DNA from: Penelope pileata
Taxonomy: Eukaryota; Chordata; Aves; Galliformes; Cracidae
Direction: 5' to 3'
Length of the DNA: 64,000 bases
Assembly (NCBI GenBank): GCA_013396635.1
Contig: WBMW01003131.1
Span: 1 to 64,000, forward strand
The notes beneath the pieces are model-generated. The model was not told the origin of the DNA and ran no database searches. It saw nothing but the letters and a program-made list of their open reading frames with translations. The first letter of the stretch is position 1. Each line of letters begins with the position of its first letter. The translations under genes and the position numbers were made by a program. Shown here in pieces: positions 63,201 through 63,476 of this stretch.

Positions 63201-63476
63201 AGAAATATATTCTTTGATTTATCAAAAAAGATCTGTGCCAGTAAGTAAACAATAGAAGAATTAAGAATTACATTATTCTTCACCAAGAACAAAACCAGTT
63301 ACCTGGCAAAATGCGGACATTTCTGTTTGATTCTAAAGGATTGCCATCTTTCAGCCAGGTGATGGCAGCTGGAGGATACGAGTAGGTCTCACAAACCAGC
63401 GACGTTGGGCTGTTGAGGATAACAGCAACCTCTTCTGCATTCCCATGGCTATGTGCACCCACGATGGTTGGAGACA
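5926..63476 (-). CDS. HMCN1: HMCN1 (hemicentin-1), 3' part of gene, 58 exons
   Basis: Hemicentin-1 is a very large secreted matrix protein of the fibulin family, found at basement-membrane-associated and other cell-matrix junctions. I assembled 58 exons (w1 to w58) by matching Ig, TSP1, G2F, EGF and fibulin-type motifs to AG/GT sites and checking that phases join; all do except at the N in w51. The visible coding length is about 9.19 kb (about 3,060 residues), a little over half of the roughly 5,600 residues expected for the family. Order is 21 Ig, 6 TSP1, nidogen G2F, 8 EGF, fibulin C-terminal domain. Six TSP1 repeats and the tail ending in SAYPY favour HMCN1 over HMCN2. The signal peptide, VWA domain and earlier Ig repeats lie beyond the window. 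Two introns use GC donors. No frameshift or internal stop was seen in any exon. Confidence 0.95.
6293..7313 (-). other. HMCN1: intron w57-w58
   Basis: AT-rich intron of about 1 kb. No exon, RNA or clear repeat is seen. Confidence 0.85.
7314..7440 (-). CDS. HMCN1: HMCN1 exon w57: EGF-like 8 (calcium-binding)
   Basis: 127 nt, phase 1 to 2. It begins DVDEC, the calcium-binding EGF signature, and contains CFNMRGSYQC, which fits the Asp/Asn hydroxylation pattern C-x-N-x4-Y-x-C. The final cysteine is supplied by w58. Acceptor CACAG|A; donor GG|GTATGC. It is the only EGF exon not ending in phase 1, because it is joined to the C-terminal domain. Confidence 0.95.
8088..8207 (-). CDS. HMCN1: HMCN1 exon w56: EGF-like 7 (calcium-binding)
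   Basis: 120 nt, phase 1 to 1. Starts DIDEC, contains CRNTLGSYQC and ends NGKACQ: a complete six-cysteine EGF with calcium and hydroxylation motifs. Acceptor GGCAG|A, donor G|GTACAG. Confidence 0.96.
8208..10429 (-). other. HMCN1: intron w55-w56
   Basis: About 2.2 kb. It contains a 20-bp tandem duplication (9417-9456) and a GC-rich patch near 9830-10030. No coding exon is recognised. Confidence 0.8.
9417..9456. repeat. two perfect tandem copies of a 20-bp unit
   Basis: The unit cgtcacagcctgctgctgaa occurs twice head to tail without mismatch, followed by the first bases of a third copy. It is intronic. Confidence 0.95.
10430..10780 (-). CDS. HMCN1: HMCN1 exon w55: EGF-like 6, Tyr-rich linker, furin-like site, half-EGF
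   Basis: 351 nt, phase 1 to 1, the longest internal exon of the C-terminal region. It encodes DINEC...CTNTPGSFKC...GDGKSC (EGF6). A linker follows with ten tyrosines in about 43 residues, then SRTRRNIRE containing the basic motif R-T-R-R (10485-10496). The exon ends in a short two-cysteine segment TCPEGHEARDGKC. RTRR fits the furin consensus R-x-K/R-R. The acceptor ATGAGCAG|A has a poor pyrimidine tract, but no other acceptor keeps phase and the DINEC start. Confidence 0.95.
10781..13303 (-). other. HMCN1: intron w54-w55
   Basis: About 2.5 kb. GC-rich patches at about 11000-11200 and 12590-12900 create chance ORFs on both strands; none shows a domain motif or splice-site fit. Confidence 0.8.
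13304..13432 (-). CDS. HMCN1: HMCN1 exon w54: EGF-like 5 (calcium-binding)
   Basis: 129 nt, phase 1 to 1. DIDEC start, CENTRGSYRC hydroxylation motif, end GAGRPCV. All six cysteines are present. Acceptor TTGCAG|A, donor G|GTAAGC. Confidence 0.96.
13433..14224 (-). other. HMCN1: intron w53-w54
   Basis: About 0.8 kb. I see nothing recognisable in it. Confidence 0.8.
14225..14350 (-). CDS. HMCN1: HMCN1 exon w53: EGF-like 4 (calcium-binding)
   Basis: 126 nt, phase 1 to 1. DINEC start, CRNTRGGYKC, end AENGTCI with an NGT sequon. Donor G|GTGAGT. The acceptor is odd: the AG follows directly after ten A residues, which themselves follow ten T residues. The next in-frame DINEC leaves no other choice. 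Confidence 0.94.
14351..14372. repeat. T10A10 palindrome at the w53 splice acceptor
   Basis: A perfect 22-bp palindrome, C-T10-A10-G. On the coding strand T10 acts as the pyrimidine tract and the run of A10 ends in the acceptor AG at 14352-14351. Confidence 0.95.
14351..14729 (-). other. HMCN1: intron w52-w53
   Basis: About 0.38 kb, AT-rich, with short repeats of 'aatcaat' near 14435-14450. No other feature is seen. Confidence 0.8.
14730..14843 (-). CDS. HMCN1: HMCN1 exon w52: EGF-like 3 (calcium-binding)
   Basis: 114 nt, phase 1 to 1. DINEC start, CFNTIGSFHC, end KGRKCV; six cysteines. Acceptor CAACAG|A, donor G|GTATGA. Confidence 0.96.
14844..15252 (-). other. HMCN1: intron w51-w52, entered through an assembly N
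   Basis: About 0.4 kb. Its donor is not visible because of the single N at 15252; see exon w51. Confidence 0.7.
15253..15366 (-). CDS. HMCN1: HMCN1 exon w51: EGF-like 2, 3' end lost at an N
   Basis: 114 nt visible; acceptor CTGCAG|A, entry phase 1. It encodes DVDECALGGHGCGAGQGC, then CQTSAGSWRC, and stops at RCQAGSRRA where base 15252 is N. Five of six EGF cysteines are present. The final Gly/Cys segment and the donor are absent, and sequence beyond the N reads as intron. About 24-27 coding bases are probably missing from the assembly. The exon is very GC-rich. CQTSAGSWRC departs from the hydroxylation consensus (Thr for Asn/Asp, Trp for Tyr/Phe). Confidence 0.85.
15453..15485. repeat. 33-nt perfect inverted repeat
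   Basis: Arms of 16 bases (TACTGCAAGTATATTC) pair perfectly around a single central A at 15469. It is intronic, 87 bases upstream of exon w51 in transcript orientation. Confidence 0.95.
15620..15739 (-). CDS. HMCN1: HMCN1 exon w50: EGF-like 1 (calcium-binding)
   Basis: 120 nt, phase 1 to 1. DEDEC start, CHNTVGAYHC (fits C-x-N-x4-Y-x-C), end DGRTCE. Complete EGF directly after the G2F module. Acceptor CTGCAG|A, donor G|GTAGGG. Confidence 0.95.
15740..16710 (-). other. HMCN1: intron w49-w50
   Basis: About 1 kb; GC-rich at 15900-16100 and 16440-16660, AT-rich between. No coding exon is recognised. Confidence 0.8.
16711..16773 (-). CDS. HMCN1: HMCN1 exon w49: short two-cysteine segment joining G2F to EGF
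   Basis: 63 nt, phase 1 to 1, the shortest exon here. It encodes GDRSNQCPAGFGLDSTGPYC, resembling only the C-terminal part of an EGF module. Acceptor CATACAG|G, donor G|GTAACG. Similar short segments are part of the known hemicentin-1 layout. Confidence 0.93.
16774..18561 (-). other. HMCN1: intron w48-w49
   Basis: About 1.8 kb, mostly AT-rich, with short A and G homopolymer runs near 17310-17340. No exon or clear repeat is seen. Confidence 0.8.
18562..18799 (-). CDS. HMCN1: HMCN1 exon w48: nidogen G2F beta-barrel, part 4
   Basis: 238 nt, phase 0 to 1. Starts DYTEDYIQTGLGQL and includes HSTRLFAVDG, YTWNHTITYDHT (NHT sequon) and MPFLVETLHASS. This is the C-terminal half of the G2 barrel, which in nidogens binds perlecan and collagen IV. 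Acceptor TTTCAG|G, donor G|GTATTG. Confidence 0.95.
18800..19959 (-). other. HMCN1: intron w47-w48
   Basis: About 1.2 kb, strongly AT-rich. I see nothing recognisable in it. Confidence 0.8.
19960..20081 (-). CDS. HMCN1: HMCN1 exon w47: nidogen G2F beta-barrel, part 3
   Basis: 122 nt, phase 1 to 0. Encodes GEVLQMAHVARGLDSDGALL then VDVVVSGHVLQLQS...DVSVK, typical G2F strands. Acceptor TTCACAG|G, donor AAG|GTAAGG. Confidence 0.94.
20401..20538 (-). CDS. HMCN1: HMCN1 exon w46: nidogen G2F beta-barrel, part 2
   Basis: 138 nt, phase 1 to 1. Encodes PALRKLVSILSPFYWTTAKE, GEAVNGFTLTDAIF and KRETQVEFAS. Acceptor TTTCAG|G, donor G|GTTAGT. Confidence 0.94.
20856..21005 (-). CDS. HMCN1: HMCN1 exon w45: start of nidogen G2F beta-barrel
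   Basis: 150 nt, phase 1 to 1. Encodes GGPSRAKGSIIGSINDIELG then ILFLNATVTDSPD (NAT sequon) and AKITSVPRSL. It follows the sixth TSP1 directly. Exons w45 to w49 total 237 codons, about one G2F domain plus the linker. Confidence 0.95.
21414..21584 (-). CDS. HMCN1: HMCN1 exon w44: thrombospondin type-1 repeat 6
   Basis: 171 nt, phase 1 to 1. NWGPWQMWSQC holds tandem W-x-x-W C-mannosylation motifs; CSASCGRG fits the O-fucose consensus C-x-x-S/T-C-x-x-G. Six cysteines; ends NSQACPG. Confidence 0.97.
21585..23439 (-). other. HMCN1: intron w43-w44
   Basis: About 1.9 kb. It contains the GC-rich LTR-like block described separately; the remainder has no recognised feature. Confidence 0.75.
22400..23060 (+). 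mobile_element. possible degenerate LTR-derived repeat
   Basis: A purine-rich, GC-rich block with repeated 'atggaggagcag' and 'ccctgcagccc' words, then a change to T-rich sequence after 'ggatgtgggtaag'. The style resembles abundant avian ERV LTR and internal repeats. I cannot define ends, target duplications or family. No viral open frame is present. Confidence 0.3.
23440..23610 (-). CDS. HMCN1: HMCN1 exon w43: thrombospondin type-1 repeat 5, O-fucose site absent
   Basis: 171 nt, phase 1 to 1. SWGPWGSWGAC carries W-x-x-W motifs. The following CSRACGGG has Ala (codon at 23561-23563) where the O-fucose consensus needs Ser or Thr. Six cysteines remain and the frame is open. The exon is extremely GC- and CpG-rich compared with its neighbours. 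Confidence 0.95.
23611..24268 (-). other. HMCN1: intron w42-w43
   Basis: About 0.66 kb. I see no exon and no recognisable repeat. Confidence 0.8.
24269..24439 (-). CDS. HMCN1: HMCN1 exon w42: thrombospondin type-1 repeat 4
   Basis: 171 nt, phase 1 to 1. RWAPWGSWSAC with W-x-x-W motifs; CSASCSGG keeps the O-fucose pattern. Six cysteines; end NSDPCP. Donor CCCA|GTGAGT. Confidence 0.97.
24440..25564 (-). other. HMCN1: intron w41-w42
   Basis: About 1.1 kb. No exon or clear repeat is recognised. Confidence 0.8.
25565..25735 (-). CDS. HMCN1: HMCN1 exon w41: thrombospondin type-1 repeat 3
   Basis: 171 nt, phase 1 to 1. EWSPWQPWAAC with W-x-x-W motifs, CSESCGTG O-fucose site, six cysteines, end STRPCPG. 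Acceptor TTTGCAG|T, donor G|GTAAGG. Confidence 0.97.
25736..26790 (-). other. HMCN1: intron w40-w41
   Basis: About 1.05 kb; the half nearer w41 is mixed in composition (GC-rich about 26030-26240), the rest AT-rich with T runs. No exon is seen. Confidence 0.8.
26791..26961 (-). CDS. HMCN1: HMCN1 exon w40: thrombospondin type-1 repeat 2
   Basis: 171 nt, phase 1 to 1. NWSEWGLWEEC with W-x-x-W motifs (also an NWS sequon), CSKSCGQG O-fucose site, then a GNRTRTRTC strand. Ends NVGPCPG. Confidence 0.97.
27125..27295 (-). CDS. HMCN1: HMCN1 exon w39: thrombospondin type-1 repeat 1
   Basis: 171 nt, phase 1 to 1. GGFSNWLEWQPC with one W-x-x-W motif, CSVTCGRG O-fucose site, six cysteines, end RGRPCPG. 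This is the first of six TSP1 exons and follows the last Ig domain directly. Confidence 0.97.
27296..27789 (-). other. HMCN1: intron w38-w39
   Basis: About 0.5 kb between the last Ig exon and the first TSP1 exon. Nothing recognisable is seen. Confidence 0.8.
27790..28059 (-). CDS. HMCN1: HMCN1 exon w38: Ig domain 21 of window (last Ig), single exon
   Basis: 270 nt, phase 1 to 1. PPVITVEPAETVVEAG, then LNCQASGEPPPAIRW and DTSEYECVARN: both Ig cysteines and the core Trp are present. The domain is not split by an intron. Acceptor TTTCAG|G, donor G|GTAGGT. Confidence 0.96.
28060..28805 (-). other. HMCN1: intron w37-w38
   Basis: About 0.75 kb, AT-rich. I see nothing recognisable in it. Confidence 0.8.
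28806..28887 (-). CDS. HMCN1: HMCN1 exon w37: Ig 20, 3' half
   Basis: 82 nt, phase 0 to 1. NEDAGDYKCVATNDAG then VVERSLTLTLQ: F-strand Cys and G strand. Acceptor TTCAG|AAC, donor A|GTAAGA. Confidence 0.95.
28888..29605 (-). other. HMCN1: intron w36-w37
   Basis: About 0.7 kb, AT-rich. No feature is recognised. Confidence 0.8.
29606..29796 (-). CDS. HMCN1: HMCN1 exon w36: Ig 20, 5' half, with RGD
   Basis: 191 nt, phase 1 to 0. PPVFKEDYHPSRIEPLGG, then LNCEVRGDPPPAIQW and DNGSLAIYGTV. The B-strand Cys and core Trp are present. An RGD tripeptide (codons at 29708-29716) lies just after the Cys. Donor GTA|GTGAGT. Confidence 0.96.
29980..30343 (+). mobile_element. CR1 LINE fragment with internal deletion
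   Basis: Matches CR1 in plus orientation, from 'gagaaggacgtgggggtcct' to 'cccttccaactcaa'. A junction near 30170, from 'gcactgtgccca' directly into 'caggttgcccagag', skips part of the consensus, so the copy has an internal deletion. Its 3' end lies about 20 bases from the donor side of HMCN1 exon w35. Confidence 0.9.
30364..30498 (-). CDS. HMCN1: HMCN1 exon w35: Ig 19, 3' half
   Basis: 135 nt, phase 1 to 1. AQYDDVSGHSELVIERASKD, then DSGTYVCTAENTVG and a closing strand. Acceptor CCTTCAG|C, donor G|GTATGT. Confidence 0.95.
30499..31052 (-). other. HMCN1: intron w34-w35
   Basis: About 0.55 kb, AT-rich. Nothing recognisable is seen. Confidence 0.8.
31053..31266 (-). CDS. HMCN1: HMCN1 exon w34: end of Ig 18 fused to start of Ig 19
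   Basis: 214 nt, phase 0 to 1. It reads ADSGTYTCVANNAAGEDTHT (end of one Ig), crosses the domain boundary at VVHVLPAFTELPGD without an intron, and continues LRLNCKATGIPTPKITW. This is the only place in the window where the phase-1 interdomain intron is missing. Acceptor TTTCAG|C, donor G|GTGGGA. Confidence 0.95.
31267..31627 (-). other. HMCN1: intron w33-w34
   Basis: About 0.36 kb. No feature is recognised. Confidence 0.8.
31628..31818 (-). CDS. HMCN1: HMCN1 exon w33: Ig 18, 5' half
   Basis: 191 nt, phase 1 to 0. PPKIHSTEAQYSVVED, LACVVDGIPTPTINWKKD, then RVVPGGDLIVDNVV. B-strand Cys and core Trp are present. Acceptor TTCACAG|T, donor GTT|GTAAGT. Confidence 0.95.
31819..32179 (-). other. 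HMCN1: intron w32-w33
   Basis: About 0.36 kb with an AT-only stretch near 31835-31875. No other feature is seen. Confidence 0.8.
32180..32449 (-). CDS. HMCN1: HMCN1 exon w32: Ig 17, single exon
   Basis: 270 nt, phase 1 to 1. PPVIKSHPKEYVVPVDQ, LQCEAEGYPGPEISWHKD, then PADAGRYTCAAANLAG followed by five serines. Complete Ig without an internal intron. Donor G|GTGGGT. Confidence 0.96.
32725..32859 (-). CDS. HMCN1: HMCN1 exon w31: Ig 16, 3' half
   Basis: 135 nt, phase 1 to 1. NSYTVLPSGSLHIAKSAVED then AGTYTCVAQNPAG and the closing strand. Acceptor TTTCAG|A, donor G|GTAAAT. Confidence 0.95.
32989..33126 (-). CDS. HMCN1: HMCN1 exon w30: Ig 16, 5' half
   Basis: 138 nt, phase 1 to 1. EPPIIQTQPGTLDVIVNN then LLPCEATGAPQPIVTWQKEG. 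Acceptor CCACAG|A, donor G|GTATCC. Confidence 0.95.
33390..33497 (-). CDS. HMCN1: HMCN1 exon w29: Ig 15, 3' half
   Basis: 108 nt, phase 1 to 1. VEIPAAQLAHAGRYTCVARN then AAGSAHRHTTLHVQ. Acceptor CTGCAG|G, donor G|GTAAGT. Confidence 0.95.
33719..33883 (-). CDS. HMCN1: HMCN1 exon w28: Ig 15, 5' half, with RGD
   Basis: 165 nt, phase 1 to 1. PPSIADEATDLLVTKLSP, ISCSASGVPVPSVHWTKNG, then LLPRGDGHRILSS. The RGD tripeptide (codons at 33741-33749) sits after the core Trp strand, a region often forming an exposed turn. Donor G|GTACTT. Confidence 0.96.
34081..34202 (-). CDS. HMCN1: HMCN1 exon w27: Ig 14, 3' half
   Basis: 122 nt, phase 2 to 1. LLSSGSLVIISPTVDDTAVY then ECSVSNDAGEDRRAVELTVQ. Acceptor GTTCAG|G, donor G|GTAGAG. 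Confidence 0.95.
34380..34536 (-). CDS. HMCN1: HMCN1 exon w26: Ig 14, 5' half
   Basis: 157 nt, phase 1 to 2. PPAIAPGHTNITVTVNVQ (NIT sequon), LPCETTGIPRPAVSWKKNG, then DQNQNTY. Donor AG|GTGAGG. Confidence 0.95.
34637..34948 (+). mobile_element. CR1 LINE 3'-end fragment
   Basis: A well-preserved CR1 3' end in plus orientation, from about 'gggaggggctttttacaagg' to a 3' terminus of three 'attctatg' units. It is 5'-truncated and lies in the intron between HMCN1 exons w25 and w26. Confidence 0.95.
35253..35380 (-). CDS. HMCN1: HMCN1 exon w25: Ig 13, 3' half
   Basis: 128 nt, phase 2 to 1. YSVLEAGSLHIPSAHVADAG then RYVCMATNAAGTARKRIDL. Acceptor TTCCAG|G, donor G|GTAAGA. Confidence 0.95.
35381..36232 (-). 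other. HMCN1: intron w24-w25
   Basis: About 0.85 kb, AT-rich. No feature is recognised. Confidence 0.8.
36233..36377 (-). CDS. HMCN1: HMCN1 exon w24: Ig 13, 5' half
   Basis: 145 nt, phase 1 to 2. PTIQSSPQTLVVLINTS (NTS sequon), LECIAEGVPPPRILWRKDG, then NGNST, a second sequon. Acceptor TGACAG|T, donor AG|GTATAG. Confidence 0.95.
36378..37368 (-). other. HMCN1: intron w23-w24
   Basis: About 1 kb. It holds a short 12-bp tandem repeat at 37100-37130; otherwise nothing recognised. Confidence 0.8.
37100..37130. repeat. 12-bp tandem repeat, about 2.6 copies
   Basis: The unit ggcaggatgcac occurs twice perfectly, followed by ggcagga. Intronic. Confidence 0.9.
37369..37510 (-). CDS. HMCN1: HMCN1 exon w23: Ig 12, 3' half
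   Basis: 142 nt, phase 0 to 1. GSPRVRILSNGRYLQINNAD then DAASYTCVASNVAG. Acceptor CCTTAG|GGA, donor G|GTAAAA. Confidence 0.95.
38141..38160. repeat. (GAAA)n microsatellite
   Basis: Four to five tandem gaaa units in an A-rich context. Confidence 0.85.
40072..40096. repeat. (AAAC)n microsatellite
   Basis: About four tandem aaac units ending in an A run. Confidence 0.85.
40660..40796 (-). CDS. HMCN1: HMCN1 exon w22: Ig 12, 5' half
   Basis: 137 nt, phase 1 to 0. PPNIAGTGGPQDLTVLQN, LECKSDAVPPPTVSWLKNG, ending ELLE. Acceptor TGACAG|T, donor GAG|GTATTG. Confidence 0.94.
40797..41526 (-). other. HMCN1: intron w21-w22
   Basis: About 0.73 kb, AT-rich. Nothing recognised. Confidence 0.8.
41527..41608 (-). 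CDS. HMCN1: HMCN1 exon w21: Ig 11, 3' half
   Basis: 82 nt, phase 0 to 1. EDTGRYTCLASSPAGDDDKE then YLVRVH. Acceptor TTCTAG|GTG, donor G|GTAAGT. Confidence 0.95.
41765..42145 (-). mobile_element. CR1 LINE 3'-end fragment (cluster piece 1)
   Basis: Reverse-complement CR1 3' region. A degraded terminal octamer ('ttagaatcatggaattgattc') marks the left end, and the sequence runs to 'ggagccttctcttctgttgttc'. More diverged than the copy at 34.6 kb. Confidence 0.85.
42150..42383 (+). mobile_element. CR1 LINE 3'-end fragment (cluster piece 2), opposite orientation
   Basis: A CR1 3' end of a different subfamily in plus orientation, from the 'aacatgcagaagaacttctt' type region to a terminus with two tgtgattc-like octamers. 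It abuts the preceding minus-strand fragment. Confidence 0.85.
42510..43082 (-). mobile_element. CR1 LINE reverse-transcriptase fragment (cluster piece 3)
   Basis: An open minus-strand frame of about 160 codons encodes part of a CR1-type reverse transcriptase: NITPTYKKGRKEDPGNYRPR, GNQHGFPKGRSCLTNLVAF and DFCNSFDMVPHHIL are typical palm and fingers motifs. There is no start or full domain, so it is a dead fragment. It lies in the intron between HMCN1 w20 and w21. Confidence 0.9.
43656..43846 (-). CDS. HMCN1: HMCN1 exon w20: Ig 11, 5' half
   Basis: 191 nt, phase 1 to 0. PPQINGSGQPEELSVIVNN (NGS sequon), LLCISTGIPIPKISWMKDG, ending LRIASAQ. Acceptor CCATAG|C, donor CAG|GTAAAG. Confidence 0.95.
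43847..44429 (-). other. HMCN1: intron w19-w20
   Basis: About 0.58 kb, AT-rich. Nothing recognised. Confidence 0.8.
44430..44708 (-). CDS. HMCN1: HMCN1 exon w19: Ig 10, single exon
   Basis: 279 nt, phase 1 to 1. PPSLDNAGGTEDVTIAKGS, LKCLTDGIPAPSMSWFKNG, then GDTGKYTCVASNEAGD. Complete Ig without an internal intron. Acceptor CTCCAG|T, donor G|GTAAGT. Confidence 0.96.
44709..45109 (-). other. HMCN1: intron w18-w19
   Basis: About 0.4 kb, AT-rich. Nothing recognised. Confidence 0.8.
45110..45207 (-). CDS. HMCN1: HMCN1 exon w18: Ig 9, 3' half
   Basis: 98 nt, phase 2 to 1. LARVQVSDAGVYSCVASSRA then GVDSKHYSLQVF. Acceptor CTGTAG|A, donor G|GTACGT. Confidence 0.95.
45377..45560 (-). CDS. HMCN1: HMCN1 exon w17: Ig 9, 5' half
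   Basis: 184 nt, phase 1 to 2. PPAITNNKDEPEVLTALLD, VECTATGIPSPQINWLKNG, then RLLSAGQIL. Acceptor ATGCAG|T, donor AG|GTTGGT. Confidence 0.95.
45561..47084 (-). other. HMCN1: intron w16-w17
   Basis: About 1.5 kb, AT-rich, with a long T tract near 46372-46398. No other feature is recognised. Confidence 0.8.
46372..46398. repeat. T-rich homopolymer tract
   Basis: Two long T runs separated by one G. No LINE or SINE body is recognisable next to it. Confidence 0.8.
47085..47209 (-). CDS. HMCN1: HMCN1 exon w16: Ig 8, 3' half
   Basis: 125 nt, phase 2 to 1. VTPDGSTLNVSRALTSDTGK (NVS sequon) then YTCVATNPAGEED. Acceptor TTGCAG|A, donor G|GTGAGT. Its entry phase requires the upstream GC donor of w15. 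Confidence 0.95.
47515..48178 (+). mobile_element. CR1 LINE 3' fragment, about 660 bp
   Basis: The longest single CR1 piece here. It includes the end of the coding region ('tgggctgcatcaggagaagc', 'ggagcgggtccagaggaggcc') and the 3' end to 'ttctatgatat', in plus orientation. Frame-disrupting changes make it non-functional. It is followed by an A/T-rich simple repeat. Confidence 0.95.
48188..48221. repeat. A-rich simple repeat
   Basis: Runs of A broken by single T residues (aaataaaataaaaaataat), directly after the CR1 3' end. Confidence 0.85.
48415..48580 (-). CDS. HMCN1: HMCN1 exon w15: Ig 8, 5' half, GC donor
   Basis: 166 nt, phase 1 to 2. PPSIVGSEMSREVGVLLGA, LVCNASGVPTPVVQWLKDG (NAS sequon), then PSDDDDIQRI with four GAT codons. 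The exon must end in phase 2 to join w16, which places the junction at AAG|GCAAGT, a GC donor. The nearby GTAAAA would shift the frame. Confidence 0.93.
48581..49939 (-). other. HMCN1: intron w14-w15
   Basis: About 1.36 kb. No exon or clear repeat is recognised. Confidence 0.8.
49940..50089 (-). CDS. HMCN1: HMCN1 exon w14: Ig 7, 3' half
   Basis: 150 nt, phase 1 to 1. NSDSLEVHILSGGSKLQIAH then LLDSGTYTCIASNVEGKARK. Acceptor TTTCAG|A, donor G|GTAAGG. Confidence 0.95.
50304..50435 (-). CDS. HMCN1: HMCN1 exon w13: Ig 7, 5' half
   Basis: 132 nt, phase 1 to 1. PPNIEGPEQELINETVSN (NET sequon) then FVCDATGIPPPTLVWLKNGK. Acceptor TTATAG|T, donor G|GTAACA. Confidence 0.95.
50566..50647 (-). CDS. HMCN1: HMCN1 exon w12: Ig 6, 3' half
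   Basis: 82 nt, phase 0 to 1. VSDTGQYVCKAINIAGQDDK then NFHLNIY. Acceptor TTCTAG|GTT, donor G|GTGAGC. Confidence 0.95.
50874..51076 (-). CDS. HMCN1: HMCN1 exon w11: Ig 6, 5' half
   Basis: 203 nt, phase 1 to 0. PPSIKDRSGASLTVLKVRVG, LECESNAIPPPVITWYKN, ending LRIEGAE. Acceptor CTGCAG|T, donor GAG|GTGGGT. Confidence 0.95.
51197..51310 (-). CDS. HMCN1: HMCN1 exon w10: Ig 5, 3' half
   Basis: 114 nt, phase 1 to 1. ARTLQIPRAKLSDGGEYTCI then ARNQAGKSQKKSFLTVL. Acceptor CTTCAG|A. The donor is the weak G|GTTTGT. Confidence 0.94.
51311..53078 (-). other. HMCN1: intron w9-w10
   Basis: About 1.8 kb. It contains the GC-rich repeat-like block at about 52110-52862; the rest is unremarkable. Confidence 0.75.
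52110..52862 (+). mobile_element. possible solo LTR or other repeat, GC-rich with CTGCCTG runs
   Basis: A sharply bounded GC-rich block in an AT-rich intron. It has degenerate ctgcctg and ctgctgc runs (52375-52560), then an LTR-like 3' part: 'ttgtattaaactggtcgg' (poly-A-signal-like), an R/U5-like pyrimidine-rich stretch and a 'tctcaca' end. No target duplication or TG start could be fixed, so LTR identity is only suggested. No coding remnant is seen. Confidence 0.35.
53079..53240 (-). CDS. HMCN1: HMCN1 exon w9: Ig 5, 5' half
   Basis: 162 nt, phase 1 to 1. PPSVVGANPENLTVVVNN (NLT sequon), LTCEVTGFPPPDLSWLKNG, ending NANAFVVPG. Acceptor CTGCAG|T, donor G|GTGAGG. Confidence 0.95.
53241..56145 (-). 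other. HMCN1: intron w8-w9
   Basis: About 2.9 kb, strongly AT-rich. The only recognisable element is an old CR1 3' end near 55345-55415. Confidence 0.8.
55345..55415 (+). mobile_element. old CR1-like 3'-end remnant
   Basis: 'ctccctgccaacccaaacca' followed by 'tcccatgattttatg' matches a decayed CR1 3' terminus, with 'ggtcagactagaccatctc' upstream. About 70 bp and heavily diverged. Confidence 0.6.
56146..56242 (-). CDS. HMCN1: HMCN1 exon w8: Ig 4, 3' half
   Basis: 97 nt, phase 0 to 1. ILSSHLTDTGRYVCVAENVA then GSAKKYFNLNVH. Acceptor TTGTAG|ATT, donor G|GTAAGT. Confidence 0.95.
56590..56855 (-). mobile_element. CR1 LINE 3'-end fragment
   Basis: Reverse-complement CR1 3' end, starting at the terminal octamers 'tcatagaatcatagaatgg' and running to 'tagccattaccccc'. 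Well preserved, 5'-truncated, in the intron splitting Ig 4. Confidence 0.95.
56978..57165 (-). CDS. HMCN1: HMCN1 exon w7: Ig 4, 5' half
   Basis: 188 nt, phase 1 to 0. PPSISGAGADLPEEVNVLVN, NQTAAMDCVTGGSPSPSVTW (NQT sequon), ending LSNARRLQ. Acceptor TTGTAG|T, donor CAG|GTAGCT. Confidence 0.95.
57166..57957 (-). other. HMCN1: intron w6-w7
   Basis: About 0.8 kb, AT-rich. Nothing recognised. Confidence 0.8.
57958..58071 (-). CDS. HMCN1: HMCN1 exon w6: Ig 3, 3' half
   Basis: 114 nt, phase 1 to 1. GQVFQIARAQAEDAGRYTCV then AVNEAGEDSIHYDVRVL. Acceptor TTCCAG|G, donor A|GTGAGC. Confidence 0.95.
58072..58811 (-). other. HMCN1: intron w5-w6
   Basis: About 0.74 kb. Nothing recognised. Confidence 0.8.
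58812..59015 (-). CDS. HMCN1: HMCN1 exon w5: Ig 3, 5' half, extended
   Basis: 204 nt, phase 1 to 1, longest of the Ig 5'-half exons. PPSFQKPYRGWEAGDVVDTR, GGGENKDVIVNN, then LYCETNAVPPPVLTWYKDG. The segment between the domain start and strand B is about 10 residues longer than in neighbouring repeats. Acceptor TCGTAG|T, donor G|GTGAGC. Confidence 0.95.
59016..59759 (-). other. HMCN1: intron w4-w5
   Basis: About 0.74 kb, AT-rich, with an A13 run at about 59698-59710. Nothing else recognised. Confidence 0.8.
59760..59910 (-). CDS. HMCN1: HMCN1 exon w4: Ig 2, 3' half
   Basis: 151 nt, phase 0 to 1. PLKQDGRVVIQASGRSLQIK then SDTGRYSCLASNIVGEDE. Acceptor TTACAG|CCT, donor G|GTAAAC. Confidence 0.95.
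59911..60591 (-). other. HMCN1: intron w3-w4, GC-AG type
   Basis: About 0.68 kb. The first part after the donor and the 3' end are ordinary; 60110-60460 is GC-rich with no recognisable domain or repeat. Confidence 0.75.
60592..60737 (-). CDS. HMCN1: HMCN1 exon w3: Ig 2, 5' half, GC donor, RGD
   Basis: 146 nt, phase 1 to 0. PPTINRGDVSGTGLPPKEVK, VKVNHSLTLECEVHA (NHS sequon), then LSWYKDRQ. RGD codons lie at 60712-60720. The frame and the next exon (starting PLKQDG) require the end at CAG|GCCAGT, a GC donor; the GT sites further on do not give phase 0. Confidence 0.9.
60738..62033 (-). other. HMCN1: intron w2-w3
   Basis: About 1.3 kb. No exon or repeat recognised. Confidence 0.8.
62034..62147 (-). 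CDS. HMCN1: HMCN1 exon w2: Ig 1 of window, 3' half
   Basis: 114 nt, phase 1 to 1. GRTLQVVSAQKDSAGRYTCR then ATNEAGETLKHYEVKVY. Acceptor TGGCAG|G, donor A|GTAAGG. Confidence 0.95.
62148..63302 (-). other. HMCN1: intron w1-w2
   Basis: About 1.15 kb, AT-rich. Nothing recognised. Confidence 0.8.
63303..63476 (-). CDS. HMCN1: HMCN1 exon w1: Ig 1 of window, 5' half
   Basis: 174 nt, phase 1 to 1, the most upstream HMCN1 exon in the window. SPTIVGAHSHGNAEEVAVIL, LVCETYSYPPAAITWLKDG, ending NRNVRILPG. Acceptor CTCCTAG|T, donor G|GTAACT. The preceding exon lies beyond 64000. Confidence 0.95.

Noticed and set aside
5926..63476. Identity as HMCN2 instead of HMCN1
   Set aside because: Six TSP1 repeats, the Tyr-rich linker and the C-terminal wording fit hemicentin-1 as I know it. 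A protein search of w58 and w55 against both paralogues would settle it.
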